DNA of 64,000 nucleotides from Variovorax paradoxus (GTDB lineage Bacteria; Pseudomonadota; Gammaproteobacteria; Burkholderiales; Burkholderiaceae_C): NCBI RefSeq assembly GCF_030811855.1, contig NZ_JAUSRN010000001.1, positions 186,001-250,000 of the forward strand, read 5' to 3'. The notes beneath the pieces are model-generated. The model saw only the letters and a program-made list of their open reading frames with translations, had not been told where the DNA came from and did not search any database. The position numbers and the translations under genes were made by a program. Positions 52,383 to 60,044 of the stretch are shown piece by piece (position 1 is the first letter of the stretch; each line of letters opens with the position of its first letter).

Positions 52383-53216
52383 ATGCATATCCGCCGTTCC
52401 GAAAAAATGCTGTCCTGGACCGTGCTGACGGTCCTGGTACTGGTCGTGCTGATCCCGCTGTCCTGGGCGGTGCTCACCTCGCTCAAGAGCGAGGCCAATG
52501 TCATGGCCTACCCGCCTACCTTCTTCCCCAGCGAGCCGAGCCTCTCGGCGTACAAGGCGGTGTTCCGGAACGAGACCTTCGGCTCCGACCTGTTCAACTC
52601 GGTGCTGTATGCGGTCGGCGCAGTCGCGCTCGCAGTACTGCTGTCCGCGCCCGCCGGCTACGCGGCTTCACGCTTCGAGTTCCGCGGCAAGCGCACCGTG
52701 ATGCTGCTGATCCTGTCCACGTCCATGATTCCCGGCGTTGCGCTGCTGGTGCCGACCTACTTCCTGCTGGACGCGCTGGGGCTCTTGAACAACGCGGCGG
52801 TCATCATCGTGGTGCAGGCCGCACGCCTGGTGCCGCAGACGGTGTGGTTCATGCAGAACTTCGTGGACGCGGTGCCGCGCGAACTGGACGAGGCGACCCA
52901 GGTGGACGGTGCCAATCACTGGCAAACCTTCACACGGGTCATCTTGCCGCTGGTGCGGCCCGGAATCGCCGCAAGCGCCGTCATCGGCATGGTCACGACC
53001 TGGAATGACTACATCACCGTGGCCGCGTTCGCGCCCGAGGTCGCGCACCGCACGCTGCAAGTGGCCCTGGTCAACCAGGTGTTCGACAGCATCGGCATCA
53101 CCTGGTCGTACGTCATGGCCTACGCCGTGGTGTCCTCGCTTCCCATCGTCGCCATCTTCGTGCTCGCGCAGCGATGGTTCATCAGCGGCCTGACCGCAGG
53201 CGCCGTCAAAGGCTAG
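52383..53216 (+). CDS. Carbohydrate-type ABC permease (MalG/UgpE-like)
   Basis: The 277-residue protein has a first helix from residue 9, an extracytoplasmic SLKSEANVMAYPPTFFP region and the EAA loop VPRELDEATQVDGANHWQTFTRVILP, all typical of the MalG/UgpE partner. It starts at ATG 52383, five bases after the first permease. The binding-protein gene follows after 34 bases with its own strong ribosome site. Confidence 0.88.
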   Translation: MHIRRSEKMLSWTVLTVLVLVVLIPLSWAVLTSLKSEANVMAYPPTFFPSEPSLSAYKAVFRNETFGSDLFNSVLYAVGAVALAVLLSAPAGYAASRFEFRGKRTVMLLILSTSMIPGVALLVPTYFLLDALGLLNNAAVIIVVQAARLVPQTVWFMQNFVDAVPRELDEATQVDGANHWQTFTRVILPLVRPGIAASAVIGMVTTWNDYITVAAFAPEVAHRTLQVALVNQVFDSIGITWSYVMAYAVVSSLPIVAIFVLAQRWFISGLTAGAVKG

Positions 53217-53250
53217 TCCAACACACGTGCACTTAAACCAGGAGACAAAC

Positions 53251-54573
53251 ATGAACGAGCAGAAACCAGCAAGCATGAACGAACAGAAACCAGCGCCCCG
53301 TACGAGCCGGCGCATCTTCCTGGGCGGCATGGCTGCCATGCTGGGCGCACCCGCGGGCCGGGCCTTCGCCCAGACCACCGAGACCATCGCCTACGACACC
53401 TTTCTCGACCCGGCCAACACCAAAGATCCGCGTGCGGCGGCGCAGACGCAGATGATCGCGGCTTTCGAGGCCAGCCAGCCGCGCGTGAAGGTACGCGTGG
53501 TGGTGGACCCCGCCGGGCAGAACGGCGTACGCGCGGCGCGCGCCAAGTCGGACAGCCCCGACGTGATCCGCGTGAACAACTTTCAGATGCCCGAGTTCGT
53601 GTCCACCGGCTCGGTGCTGGCCATCGACGAGCTGATCGCGCGCGACAAGGTGGACACCACGGACTGGCTGATCGGCCTGGACCAGACGCGCGTCAACGGC
53701 AAGCTCTGGGGCTTGCAGCAGGACTATCGCATTCCGATCTTCGTCTACCGCAAGAGCAAGTTCGACGAGGCGAAGATTGCGACGCCGCCGCGCTCGTACG
53801 GGGAAGTGAGCGCGCTCGGGCCGCTGCTGACCAAGCAGAACCAGATGGCCTACGGCGTCCCTATCGGCCTGAGCGGCGGAATCGGCGGCGCGCAGGCGTT
53901 CATGGAGTTCATCGTGAGTTCCATCGTTGCGGGCAACGGCGACCCGTTTTTCGCGGCCAACGGCCGCGAGATCGGCTTCAGCGACAAGCGGCTGCTGCTG
54001 GCCGCCACCATCGTCAAGGACCTCTTCCAAAAGAAAGCTGCGACGCCTGTGAGCCTGCAGTTCGCGTACAACGAGCTCCAGGATGGGATGCGGGCGGGCA
54101 CGGTGGCATCCGCCACCTTCGGGCTGTACCGCTACCGTGGCCTGAAGGCAGCCGTGGCCGACGATCTGGCCTGGGCGCCAGCGCCCTCGGTGGAGCCCGA
54201 CGACAAGCACGCGGTGTACGGCTTTCAGATGTGCATCAATCGCCATTCGCCACGCCAGGGCGGCGCGTGGGAGTTCGTCAAGTTCATGGCCAGCCCGGCA
54301 GCTCAGGCGATCGCCGCGCGAGGCGGCGAAGTGGTGGCGCGCGCCAGCGCCTACAAGGACGCCTATTTCAAGACGCCGGAAGCCGAAGACCAGCTGGGCT
54401 GGAAAGCGCTGGTGGAAAAACGCGGCCGCATGGTGAACTACTCCATCATCCAGTCAACCTTCAACCAGATCTGCGGCGAAGCCTTCCAGCGCATGATCCT
54501 GCGTGACCTGGCGCCTGCAGCCGTGGCGCTCGAGGTGCGCACCCGCTACACCGAAGCGCTGGCCAAAGCATGA
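53251..54573 (+). CDS. Family-1 (carbohydrate-type) extracellular substrate-binding protein
   Basis: The 440-residue protein has a Tat-like signal (SRRIFLGGMAAMLGAP, ending AFAQ) and the SBP_bac_1 body: MIAAFEASQPRVKVRVVVDPAG, DVIRVNNFQMPEF, LWGLQQDYRIPIFVYRKSKFDEA and GAWEFVKFMASPAAQ. The ATG at 53251 has AGGAGA seven bases upstream. The first 48 bases are a near-perfect duplication of 24 bases, giving MNEQKPAS followed by MNEQKPAP. Its stop overlaps the next start (ATGA). Confidence 0.88.
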   Translation: MNEQKPASMNEQKPAPRTSRRIFLGGMAAMLGAPAGRAFAQTTETIAYDTFLDPANTKDPRAAAQTQMIAAFEASQPRVKVRVVVDPAGQNGVRAARAKSDSPDVIRVNNFQMPEFVSTGSVLAIDELIARDKVDTTDWLIGLDQTRVNGKLWGLQQDYRIPIFVYRKSKFDEAKIATPPRSYGEVSALGPLLTKQNQMAYGVPIGLSGGIGGAQAFMEFIVSSIVAGNGDPFFAANGREIGFSDKRLLLAATIVKDLFQKKAATPVSLQFAYNELQDGMRAGTVASATFGLYRYRGLKAAVADDLAWAPAPSVEPDDKHAVYGFQMCINRHSPRQGGAWEFVKFMASPAAQAIAARGGEVVARASAYKDAYFKTPEAEDQLGWKALVEKRGRMVNYSIIQSTFNQICGEAFQRMILRDLAPAAVALEVRTRYTEALAKA

Positions 54574-55424
54574 TGCCGCATGTCACCGGAACAACCCGAC
54601 TCTATGGGTTGGTGGGCGATCCGCTGACGACAGCCAAGTCGCCCGAACTGTTGAACCGGCTCTTCATCGAAAAGCGCGCAGACGCGGTTTGCGTTCCATT
54701 CGCTGTCAAGGACGATGACCTGCCCGCATTCGTCACCGGAGCACGGGCGCTGGGGAATCTTTCCGGCGTGCTGGTCACGATGCCCCATAAGCAACGGATG
54801 CTGTCCTTTGTCGACGAATTGCATCCGACTGCTCGTCAGGTTGGCGCACTCAACGTCATCCGCTGCGATAAGGATGGACGCTGGGTCGGTGCGATATTCG
54901 ATGGCCTCGGTTGTGTGCTTGGCATGCAGTGGGAGGGTAACGACCCGGCGAACAAGTCCGTTCTTCTCGTCGGCGCCGGGGGTGCAGGCAGAGCCATTGC
55001 ATTTGCAGTCGCTTCCGCGGGCGCCCGGGCGTTGACCATCTTCGATGTCGACGAGCGCCGCGCCGACGAACTCGCCAAATCCGTCGCCGCCGCAACCGGT
55101 TGCACCACAAATTCCGGTTCAGCCGATCCACGCGGATTCGAGATCGTCATCAACGCCACGCCGCTGGGTATGCACGCGAACGATCCCATGCCCGTGAATC
55201 CCGAGCGGCTGGATCCCGGCAGCATCGTCGTAGACATCATCAATGCACCCGAGCCGACGCCGCTTTGCCGCGCCGCCGATGCACGCGGTTGCCGCACCCA
55301 AGTCGGCCGCCCGATGCATGAAGGGCAGGCACTGCATGCCCTTCGTTTTCTTGGATTCGACTACCGGCCTGACGGCAAGTCGCTACCGGGCGGGCCCGGA
55401 ACCACGCAGTTGTCGCCCATCTGA
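54570..55424 (+). CDS. Shikimate/quinate dehydrogenase-like enzyme (AroE family)
   Basis: The 284-residue protein has the AroE substrate domain with LYGLVGDPLTTAKSPELLN and the catalytic lysine in LVTMPHKQRM. The NAD(P) domain contains LLVGAGGAGRAIAFAVA and VINATPLGMHANDPMP. Because it is embedded in an ABC-linked catabolic operon, it more likely oxidises an imported cyclic alcohol such as quinate, shikimate or an analogue than serves aromatic biosynthesis. It starts inside the stop of the binding-protein gene. Confidence 0.88.
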   Translation: MMPHVTGTTRLYGLVGDPLTTAKSPELLNRLFIEKRADAVCVPFAVKDDDLPAFVTGARALGNLSGVLVTMPHKQRMLSFVDELHPTARQVGALNVIRCDKDGRWVGAIFDGLGCVLGMQWEGNDPANKSVLLVGAGGAGRAIAFAVASAGARALTIFDVDERRADELAKSVAAATGCTTNSGSADPRGFEIVINATPLGMHANDPMPVNPERLDPGSIVVDIINAPEPTPLCRAADARGCRTQVGRPMHEGQALHALRFLGFDYRPDGKSLPGGPGTTQLSPI

Positions 55425-55505
55425 ATGAAAGGAAGATCTTATGAATAGGCTTTTCACAGGTGCCGCAGCATTCCGTGCGGCTGGCTGCACGAGGGGAGAA
55501 CGCGC

Positions 55506-56525
55506 ATGAAAGTTGCATTGCTGGAAGCCAGCCATTGGCATGTCCCGCTCTATCTTGATGCGCTTGAGGCGCCCGGGATCGAGGTGGTTGCCGTTTCGGA
55601 TGCGGAGCATGTCAAGGGCGAGGCAATTGCCGCGCGATTCGGGAGCAGACTGTACTCGTCGCCCTATGAACTGCTCGAGCGCGAGGAAGTCGATTTCGCC
55701 TTCGTGTTCGGTCGGCATTCCGAAATGCCGACGCTCGCGGAAGCGGTGATCGCCCGGCGGATTCCATTTGCGCTGGAGAAGCCCTGCGGTGTCAACATGT
55801 CGCAGGTTTCCCGGTTGCGGAAACTGACCGAGGAAGCCGGTCTTTATTGCGCGGTGCCGCTCATCTTTCGCATGAGCGACCTGCTCAGCGCGGTCAACGG
55901 TGCCGAGGGCCGCGTGCCGTCGGACTTCAACTACATGTCCTTTCGTTTCATCGTCGGTCCGCCCGGCCGTTATGAAGCCGCGGGCTCAGGCTGGGCGCTC
56001 GATCCCGCGTTCTCAGGTGGCGGGTCCACGATCAATGTCGCGACGCACTTCATAGACTTCTTCAGATTGCTGACTGGCAAGGAGATCACGCGCGTCTCTG
56101 CCACCATGAACTCTCGGACGCACCGGGGTGCGGTTGAGGACTACTCGTTGCTGACGATGCAAACCGAGGATGGCGTGATTGGACTCGTGGAGACCGGATA
56201 CAGCTTCCCCAGCACTTCAGACGAACAGCGCGAATTTTCGTTCACCCTTTCGTCCGATCGCATGTACGCGAAATCGGGACCCGACCGCATCGAGATCCGC
56301 GACCGAACCAATCTTGCCGCCGGCACCCGGAGCCTGCGTCTTCAGCTGGAAACCGACGCCTACTACCCGTTGTTCGTCAGGCGGGTGCTTTCTGAATGTC
56401 GCACGGGCGCAAAACCGATCGCGTCGTTGCGCGACGCCGAGGCCATGATGCAGGTCATGGACGCGGCCTACGCTTCGGCTCGGCAAGGAGGTGCGCTCCA
56501 GACTCTTGCGCCGATTGCTGTGTGA
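55506..56525 (+). CDS. Gfo/Idh/MocA-family oxidoreductase
   Basis: The 339-residue protein has the N-terminal NAD fold with VVAVSDAEH and the family lysine motif ALEKPCG near residue 93. The C-terminal domain carries GGGSTINVATHFIDFFRLLTG. It lacks the usual G-x-G-x-x-G at the very start (ALLEASHWHVP), as do a number of relatives. These enzymes oxidise or reduce sugars and cyclitols. The gap before it is 81 bases. It is probably co-transcribed with the AroE-like gene. Confidence 0.87.
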   Translation: MKVALLEASHWHVPLYLDALEAPGIEVVAVSDAEHVKGEAIAARFGSRLYSSPYELLEREEVDFAFVFGRHSEMPTLAEAVIARRIPFALEKPCGVNMSQVSRLRKLTEEAGLYCAVPLIFRMSDLLSAVNGAEGRVPSDFNYMSFRFIVGPPGRYEAAGSGWALDPAFSGGGSTINVATHFIDFFRLLTGKEITRVSATMNSRTHRGAVEDYSLLTMQTEDGVIGLVETGYSFPSTSDEQREFSFTLSSDRMYAKSGPDRIEIRDRTNLAAGTRSLRLQLETDAYYPLFVRRVLSECRTGAKPIASLRDAEAMMQVMDAAYASARQGGALQTLAPIAV

Positions 56526-56615
56526 TCCAACCAACCGCGCATCGCCACCTACGCCAGTGCCGCGCATCTCGCATCTCTATAGCACTCGCTGACCAATCAA
56601 CTGAAAGGGACTTCG

Positions 56616-57044
56616 ATGAGCAAGACTGCGCGATACCAAGGTCCATTGCCGCTTGACCAGGCGAAATCCAAATTTGTTCTCACCCCTCTAGAGGACAACC
56701 GCTTTCATCGGGATGGTCCTCGCGCCAATGTTGAGTACCGGGATCTCGGAATGGCGGATGCTTCGGGTGGCCGCATCAGCGCCAAGCATATCCGCGCTGT
56801 CAGGCCGTTCGGCAAGGAGACCGGTTGGCATTGGCACGACATGACCGCGCACTTCGTTTACGTGCTGAAAGGTTGGGTCGAATTCAGGTTTGACGGCATA
56901 CCCGAACCTGTGACCGTCGTTGCCGGCTCCTGCCTCAGTCAGCCCGCAGGAGTGGCGCACAACGTCATTCGCCAGTCTGACGACCTCGAACTGATAGAGA
57001 TCAACACGCCCGCGGAATATGTGACGGTCGAATGTTCTCTCTGA
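56616..57044 (+). CDS. Small cupin-domain protein
   Basis: The 142-residue protein has a single cupin barrel with metal-binding histidines in TGWHWHDMTAHFVYVLKGWVEF and the second motif LSQPAGVAHNVI. Many such proteins are isomerases or dioxygenase-like enzymes, or bind sugars. It is the last gene of the IclR-side plus-strand run, 90 bases after the Gfo/Idh gene. Base composition drops just after it, where gene fragments begin. Confidence 0.85.
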   Translation: MSKTARYQGPLPLDQAKSKFVLTPLEDNRFHRDGPRANVEYRDLGMADASGGRISAKHIRAVRPFGKETGWHWHDMTAHFVYVLKGWVEFRFDGIPEPVTVVAGSCLSQPAGVAHNVIRQSDDLELIEINTPAEYVTVECSL

Positions 57045-57089
57045 GCGGCCGCGGCGCATCCCCGCCTCCACTCTCGGATCTCGGAAAGA

Positions 57090-57300
57090 TCAGCTGCGTC
57101 GCAAGTCTTCGTGGCGCTCGCAGAGCGTCACCGCGCAGTCGATGAAGACACGCACCTTCGCACTGAGGTAGCGGTTTGGCGCGTAGATCACGTGGACGGG
57201 GATCGTGGCGGCGCGCCAATCTTCGCAGCGCGACGAGTTTCCCCGCCGAGATAGCCTCATGAACCGAATACGCGGGCGCCTGGATGATTCCCAGACCCGT
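57090..57300 (-). pseudogene. Frameshifted C-terminal fragment of a LysR-family regulator
   Basis: The minus strand first encodes GLGIIQAPAYSVHEAISAGKLVAL. After a frame change near 57230 it continues EDWRAATIPVHVIYAPNRYLSAKVRVFIDCAV and ends at TGA 57092-57090. Both parts are typical of the LysR effector-domain end. Everything before it, including the DNA-binding domain, is missing. At least one indel and a large deletion are needed to explain it. Confidence 0.85.
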
Positions 57301-57305
57301 CCAGC

Positions 57306-57464
57306 CCGGACACCATCCAGCAACTGATCGACCAGCACGAAGCCATCCTTTAGCGGGCACTGAAATCGCATCCGGACGACGACCTCGAGCGCTATGCCCA
57401 GGCAGTGAGCTGGGGCCTGCACGACCAGATGGTTGACGCCATCGACGCACCTCGGAGCTGTCGG
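57306..57464 (+). pseudogene. Unidentified protein fragment with internal stop
   Basis: The plus strand reads DTIQQLIDQHEAIL, then TAG, then RALKSHPDDDLERYAQAVSWGLHDQ and MVDAIDA in the same frame. This looks like a helical protein fragment broken by a nonsense codon. I do not recognise the family. It directly abuts the LysR fragment on the other strand. The rest of 57045-57603 shows nothing else. Confidence 0.4.
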
Positions 57465-57603
57465 TCAACCTTTGCTGCGAAAGATTTGAGACAGGGACCG
57501 ATTAGCGGGCGGTTGCCAAGCGGCCATGGCGGAAATGTCCGAGACTCCACTCGAGTCGGAAGCGGTCAAACTCTGGCCTGACGACCCAATCAACTCAATC
57601 GCG

Positions 57604-58665
57604 ATGCCCACCAATCGACGAGACTTCCTTCTGACCGGCGCAACCCTTCCGCTGATCACGGCATGCGCGAGTGACATCACCCGACTGGACTCTCGTCCAG
57701 TCGCAGACTTGGCGAAAGACCTCGGCGTGTGTGCAGCGTCTTACACGGTGCTGCGAAAGGGCATGCCGTCCTCGCCCATGGCCCTCACGGGTTGCGATGC
57801 TGAACCGAGGCCAGACGCTGTCTTTCAGGCTGCTTCTCTGACCAAGCCGGTGGTGGCGTTCGCAGCACTGCAGCTGGCGTTGGTAGGTCGCCTTGACCTC
57901 GACGCCCCGGTATCCACCTATCTCCCCCAAGGCTACCGGAACTTCCACCGCATGTTGGCCCGATCGGACAACGACGCCCACGATGTCGTTCCGGTCGGGA
58001 CGTTGGGTCAGATCTCCGTGCGCCACTTGCTGAACCACACGTCGGGCCTGCCGAATTGGTCAAGTGAACCCATGTCCTTCGCATCGAAGCCGGGGGAGCG
58101 CTGGGGCTATTCCGGTGAAGGATTCATGCTGCTGCAATCGGTCTTGGAAGCGATCTCTGGCACCGAGATATCGGTTTGGCTGGACGACCGGGTGTTCCGA
58201 CCGCTCGGCATGGGCGACTCAAGCTTGGTGTGGCGGGACGCCTACGAAGGCCGTGCCGTTGACGGCACCTTGCCGTTCGGGCTACGGCAACGCGTTCGCT
58301 TCCGCAGCGCCGTGGCTGCGGCCTCGCTGTACACCACTGCGGCCGACTATGCGTGTTTCATGGCGGCGGTTCTGTCGGATGGCCACCTCTTGTCAACGAT
58401 CTCGTCGAAGCCGGTTCTGGTCGATGCGTCGCTTGGACTTCAATGGGGGCTGGGTTGGGGAATCGAGCAGGCGCGGGGTGGCCCATACCTTTGGCAGTGG
58501 GGAAACAACCCGGGATTTCGCGCGTTCGCCATGGCTTCGACATCTTCAAAGGATGGGTTCGTCATGTTGACGAACCACGGGCGCGGCATGCCGCTGGCGG
58601 CATCTCTGGCGCGGTCCGTGGTGCCATCCGAGCATCAAGTTTTCCGCTTCCCTCGGGTCTCCTAG
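57604..58665 (+). CDS. Serine beta-lactamase-fold hydrolase (class C/EstB-like)
   Basis: The 353-residue protein has a twin-arginine-type signal (TNRRDFLLTG) with lipobox-like LITAC. The catalytic SLTK at residues 78-81 comes next, then SVRHLLNHTSGLPNW, and YSG in WGYSGEGF as the second motif. LYTTAADYACFM and LQWGLGWGIEQ follow. This is the penicillin-binding-protein/EstB fold; members are esterases, peptidases or beta-lactamases. The ATG at 57604 is preferred over 57526 because the signal follows it. It is a single gene among fragments, so it was probably acquired. Confidence 0.82.
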   Translation: MPTNRRDFLLTGATLPLITACASDITRLDSRPVADLAKDLGVCAASYTVLRKGMPSSPMALTGCDAEPRPDAVFQAASLTKPVVAFAALQLALVGRLDLDAPVSTYLPQGYRNFHRMLARSDNDAHDVVPVGTLGQISVRHLLNHTSGLPNWSSEPMSFASKPGERWGYSGEGFMLLQSVLEAISGTEISVWLDDRVFRPLGMGDSSLVWRDAYEGRAVDGTLPFGLRQRVRFRSAVAAASLYTTAADYACFMAAVLSDGHLLSTISSKPVLVDASLGLQWGLGWGIEQARGGPYLWQWGNNPGFRAFAMASTSSKDGFVMLTNHGRGMPLAASLARSVVPSEHQVFRFPRVS

Positions 58666-58751
58666 CGGAGAACGCCTGGGTTACCGGGTTTTTGGAGCGC
58701 GGCGCGCCAGCGCGCGGATGCTGGGGTGATGTGCACGTCTTCCAATCTACC

Positions 58752-58809
58752 GTGTCTCAGACACTAATGGCAGGTCCCGGGCTTCATGTCCCGGACATCA
58801 ATGGCAAGG
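58752..58809. repeat. Pair of 13-bp palindromes in 34-bp direct repeats, possibly an IS21-type end
   Basis: GTGTCTCAGACAC (58752-58764) and ATGTCCCGGACAT (58786-58798) are each perfect palindromes about a central base. Each is followed by a related YAATGGCARG. IS21-family ends carry such multiple repeats, but no istA or istB gene is here. They lie about 100 bases upstream of the antitoxin, so operator function is an alternative. Confidence 0.4.
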
Positions 58810-58897
58810 AACAATACCTACGTCCTTCTATATTTGGGGCACAAGAAGTAAGTGGCTAAAATGGCTAATTATCGAGAGACTCCCCGAGGATCCCCCC

Positions 58898-59167
58898 ATG
58901 CAGATCAGCGCCACGGAAGCCAAAAATCGATTCGGCTACTACCTCGGCCAAGCCGAACGCGAGCCTGTTCACGTCATGAAGAACGATCGCGTGGCAGGCG
59001 TGATTGTCTCGGCAGCACGTTTTGCCGAACTGGAAGCACTAGAGCAGAAAAAATCGATGGCTCAGCGCAAGCGGGAGTTCAATGAGACGTACAAAGAATG
59101 GATTGCCGAGCAAACCAATCTGGTAGAGCGGGTCGGCGTTTTTGGCGAAGAGTTCAGGCCCTGGTGA
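58898..59167 (+). CDS. Antitoxin with Phd/YefM N-terminus and CcdA-like C-terminus
   Basis: The 89-residue protein starts QISATEAKNRFGYYLGQAEREPV, the DNA-binding and dimerisation fold of Phd/YefM antitoxins. It ends with WIAEQTNLVERVGVFGEEF and RPW, which resembles the C-terminal toxin-binding tail of CcdA (NGSFADENRDW). The next gene is a CcdB toxin, 12 bases downstream. The module therefore looks like a domain swap in which a Phd-type operator-binding head carries a CcdA-type neutralising tail. GAGGA precedes the ATG. The Phd part is clear; the CcdA likeness is my reading of the tail. Confidence 0.85.
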   Translation: MQISATEAKNRFGYYLGQAEREPVHVMKNDRVAGVIVSAARFAELEALEQKKSMAQRKREFNETYKEWIAEQTNLVERVGVFGEEFRPW

Positions 59168-59179
59168 AAGCGGCGCTCA

Positions 59180-59497
59180 GTGGCCCAGTTCGACGTCTAC
59201 CCTAATCCCTCGAAGCTGCAACGTGCAGACATCCCTTGCATGGTCGACATCCAAAGCGATCTTCTCTCGGCATTGCCCACACGCCTGATGGTCCCGCTTG
59301 CGTCCCGCAAGCATATGCTGGCCGCCTTGCCTCGTGCACTTTGTCCACCGGTGCAGTGGGAAGGCCACTCCTTGGTCGCTTTGCCGCATATGGCCGCGGC
59401 GTTTCGTGTCAAAGATCTTGGTACCTCGCAAGGCAACCTGCGGTCGAAAGCAAGTGAACTCGTCGGCGCCTTGGACGCTGTGATAAGCGGCGTGTGA
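59180..59497 (+). CDS. ccdB: CcdB-family toxin (gyrase poison)
   Basis: The 105-residue protein matches CcdB along its length. It starts MAQFDVYPNPSK and has IPCMVDIQSDLLSALPTRLMVPL in the middle. The end, GNLRSKASELVGALDAVISGV, corresponds to the CcdB C-terminal helix that poisons DNA gyrase. Translation starts at GTG 59180, shortly after the antitoxin stop, a typical toxin-antitoxin order. No lesions are seen, so the module may be active. Confidence 0.92.
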   Translation: MAQFDVYPNPSKLQRADIPCMVDIQSDLLSALPTRLMVPLASRKHMLAALPRALCPPVQWEGHSLVALPHMAAAFRVKDLGTSQGNLRSKASELVGALDAVISGV

Positions 59498-59608
59498 GCT
59501 CATCGGAGCCCCGGGAGTGGCTGCCCGGGCTGACGTTCCGCCGGGCCTGTATTTACGACGCAGGCACAAGTCGTAGGTCTTGCGCGGGATCGGCCTCGTG
59601 AGTCGATC

Positions 59609-59797
59609 CTGAACAGCCTGCGCAGCCATGTCTTCAGTCACACCACCAACCGCATCGACGTCGAGCTCGGCGCACGGCTCTTCCGCCACCTCGTGCAACT
59701 CCCGCTTACTTACTTCCAGGCCCGGCGCGTCGGCGATTCGGTCGCCCGCGTGCGCGAACTCGAGAACATCCGCAGCTTCCTCACCGGCAACGCCCGA
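59609..59797 (+). pseudogene. Fragment of a type I secretion ABC ATPase (HlyB/LapB-like)
   Basis: A 63-codon stretch reads [28 protein letters not shown], then [31 protein letters not shown], the transmembrane-domain text of HlyB-type transporters. The upstream membrane part and the whole nucleotide-binding domain are missing, and no start codon fits. The stretch 59498-59608 upstream shows nothing else. It joins directly to a thiolase fragment on the other strand. Confidence 0.85.
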
Positions 59798-60029
59798 CAC
59801 CTAACATGCCCGGCTCAACCGCCGCGACGCCGTGCGAGACCAGGCGCGCCCATGGCCGTAGCCCGTGCTTCTCCGCAAAACTTCGCTCCGCAACGATCAT
59901 CGCCGCTGCGCCGCTGTTGAGCCCTGGCGCGTTCCCGGCAGTGATCGTTCCTTCCTTTCGAAACGCCGGCTTGAGCTTGGCCGGTGATTCGACCGTGGTG
60001 TCGGGCCGTGCCCGCATCCGTTCGAGGGC
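59793..60029 (-). pseudogene. Internal fragment of an acetyl-CoA acetyltransferase (thiolase)
   Basis: On the minus strand the frame reads [37 protein letters not shown] and [22 protein letters not shown]. This is the middle of a thiolase just before the C-terminal catalytic region. Both the active-site cysteine part and the C-terminal C-x-G part are absent. It is one more remnant in the 59.5-60.04 kb gap. Confidence 0.87.
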
Positions 60030-60044
60030 AGCTCAGGGCCGCTC

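Noticed and set aside
58752..58809. Complete insertion sequence
   Set aside because: Only palindromic repeats are present; no transposase frame or matching opposite end was found.
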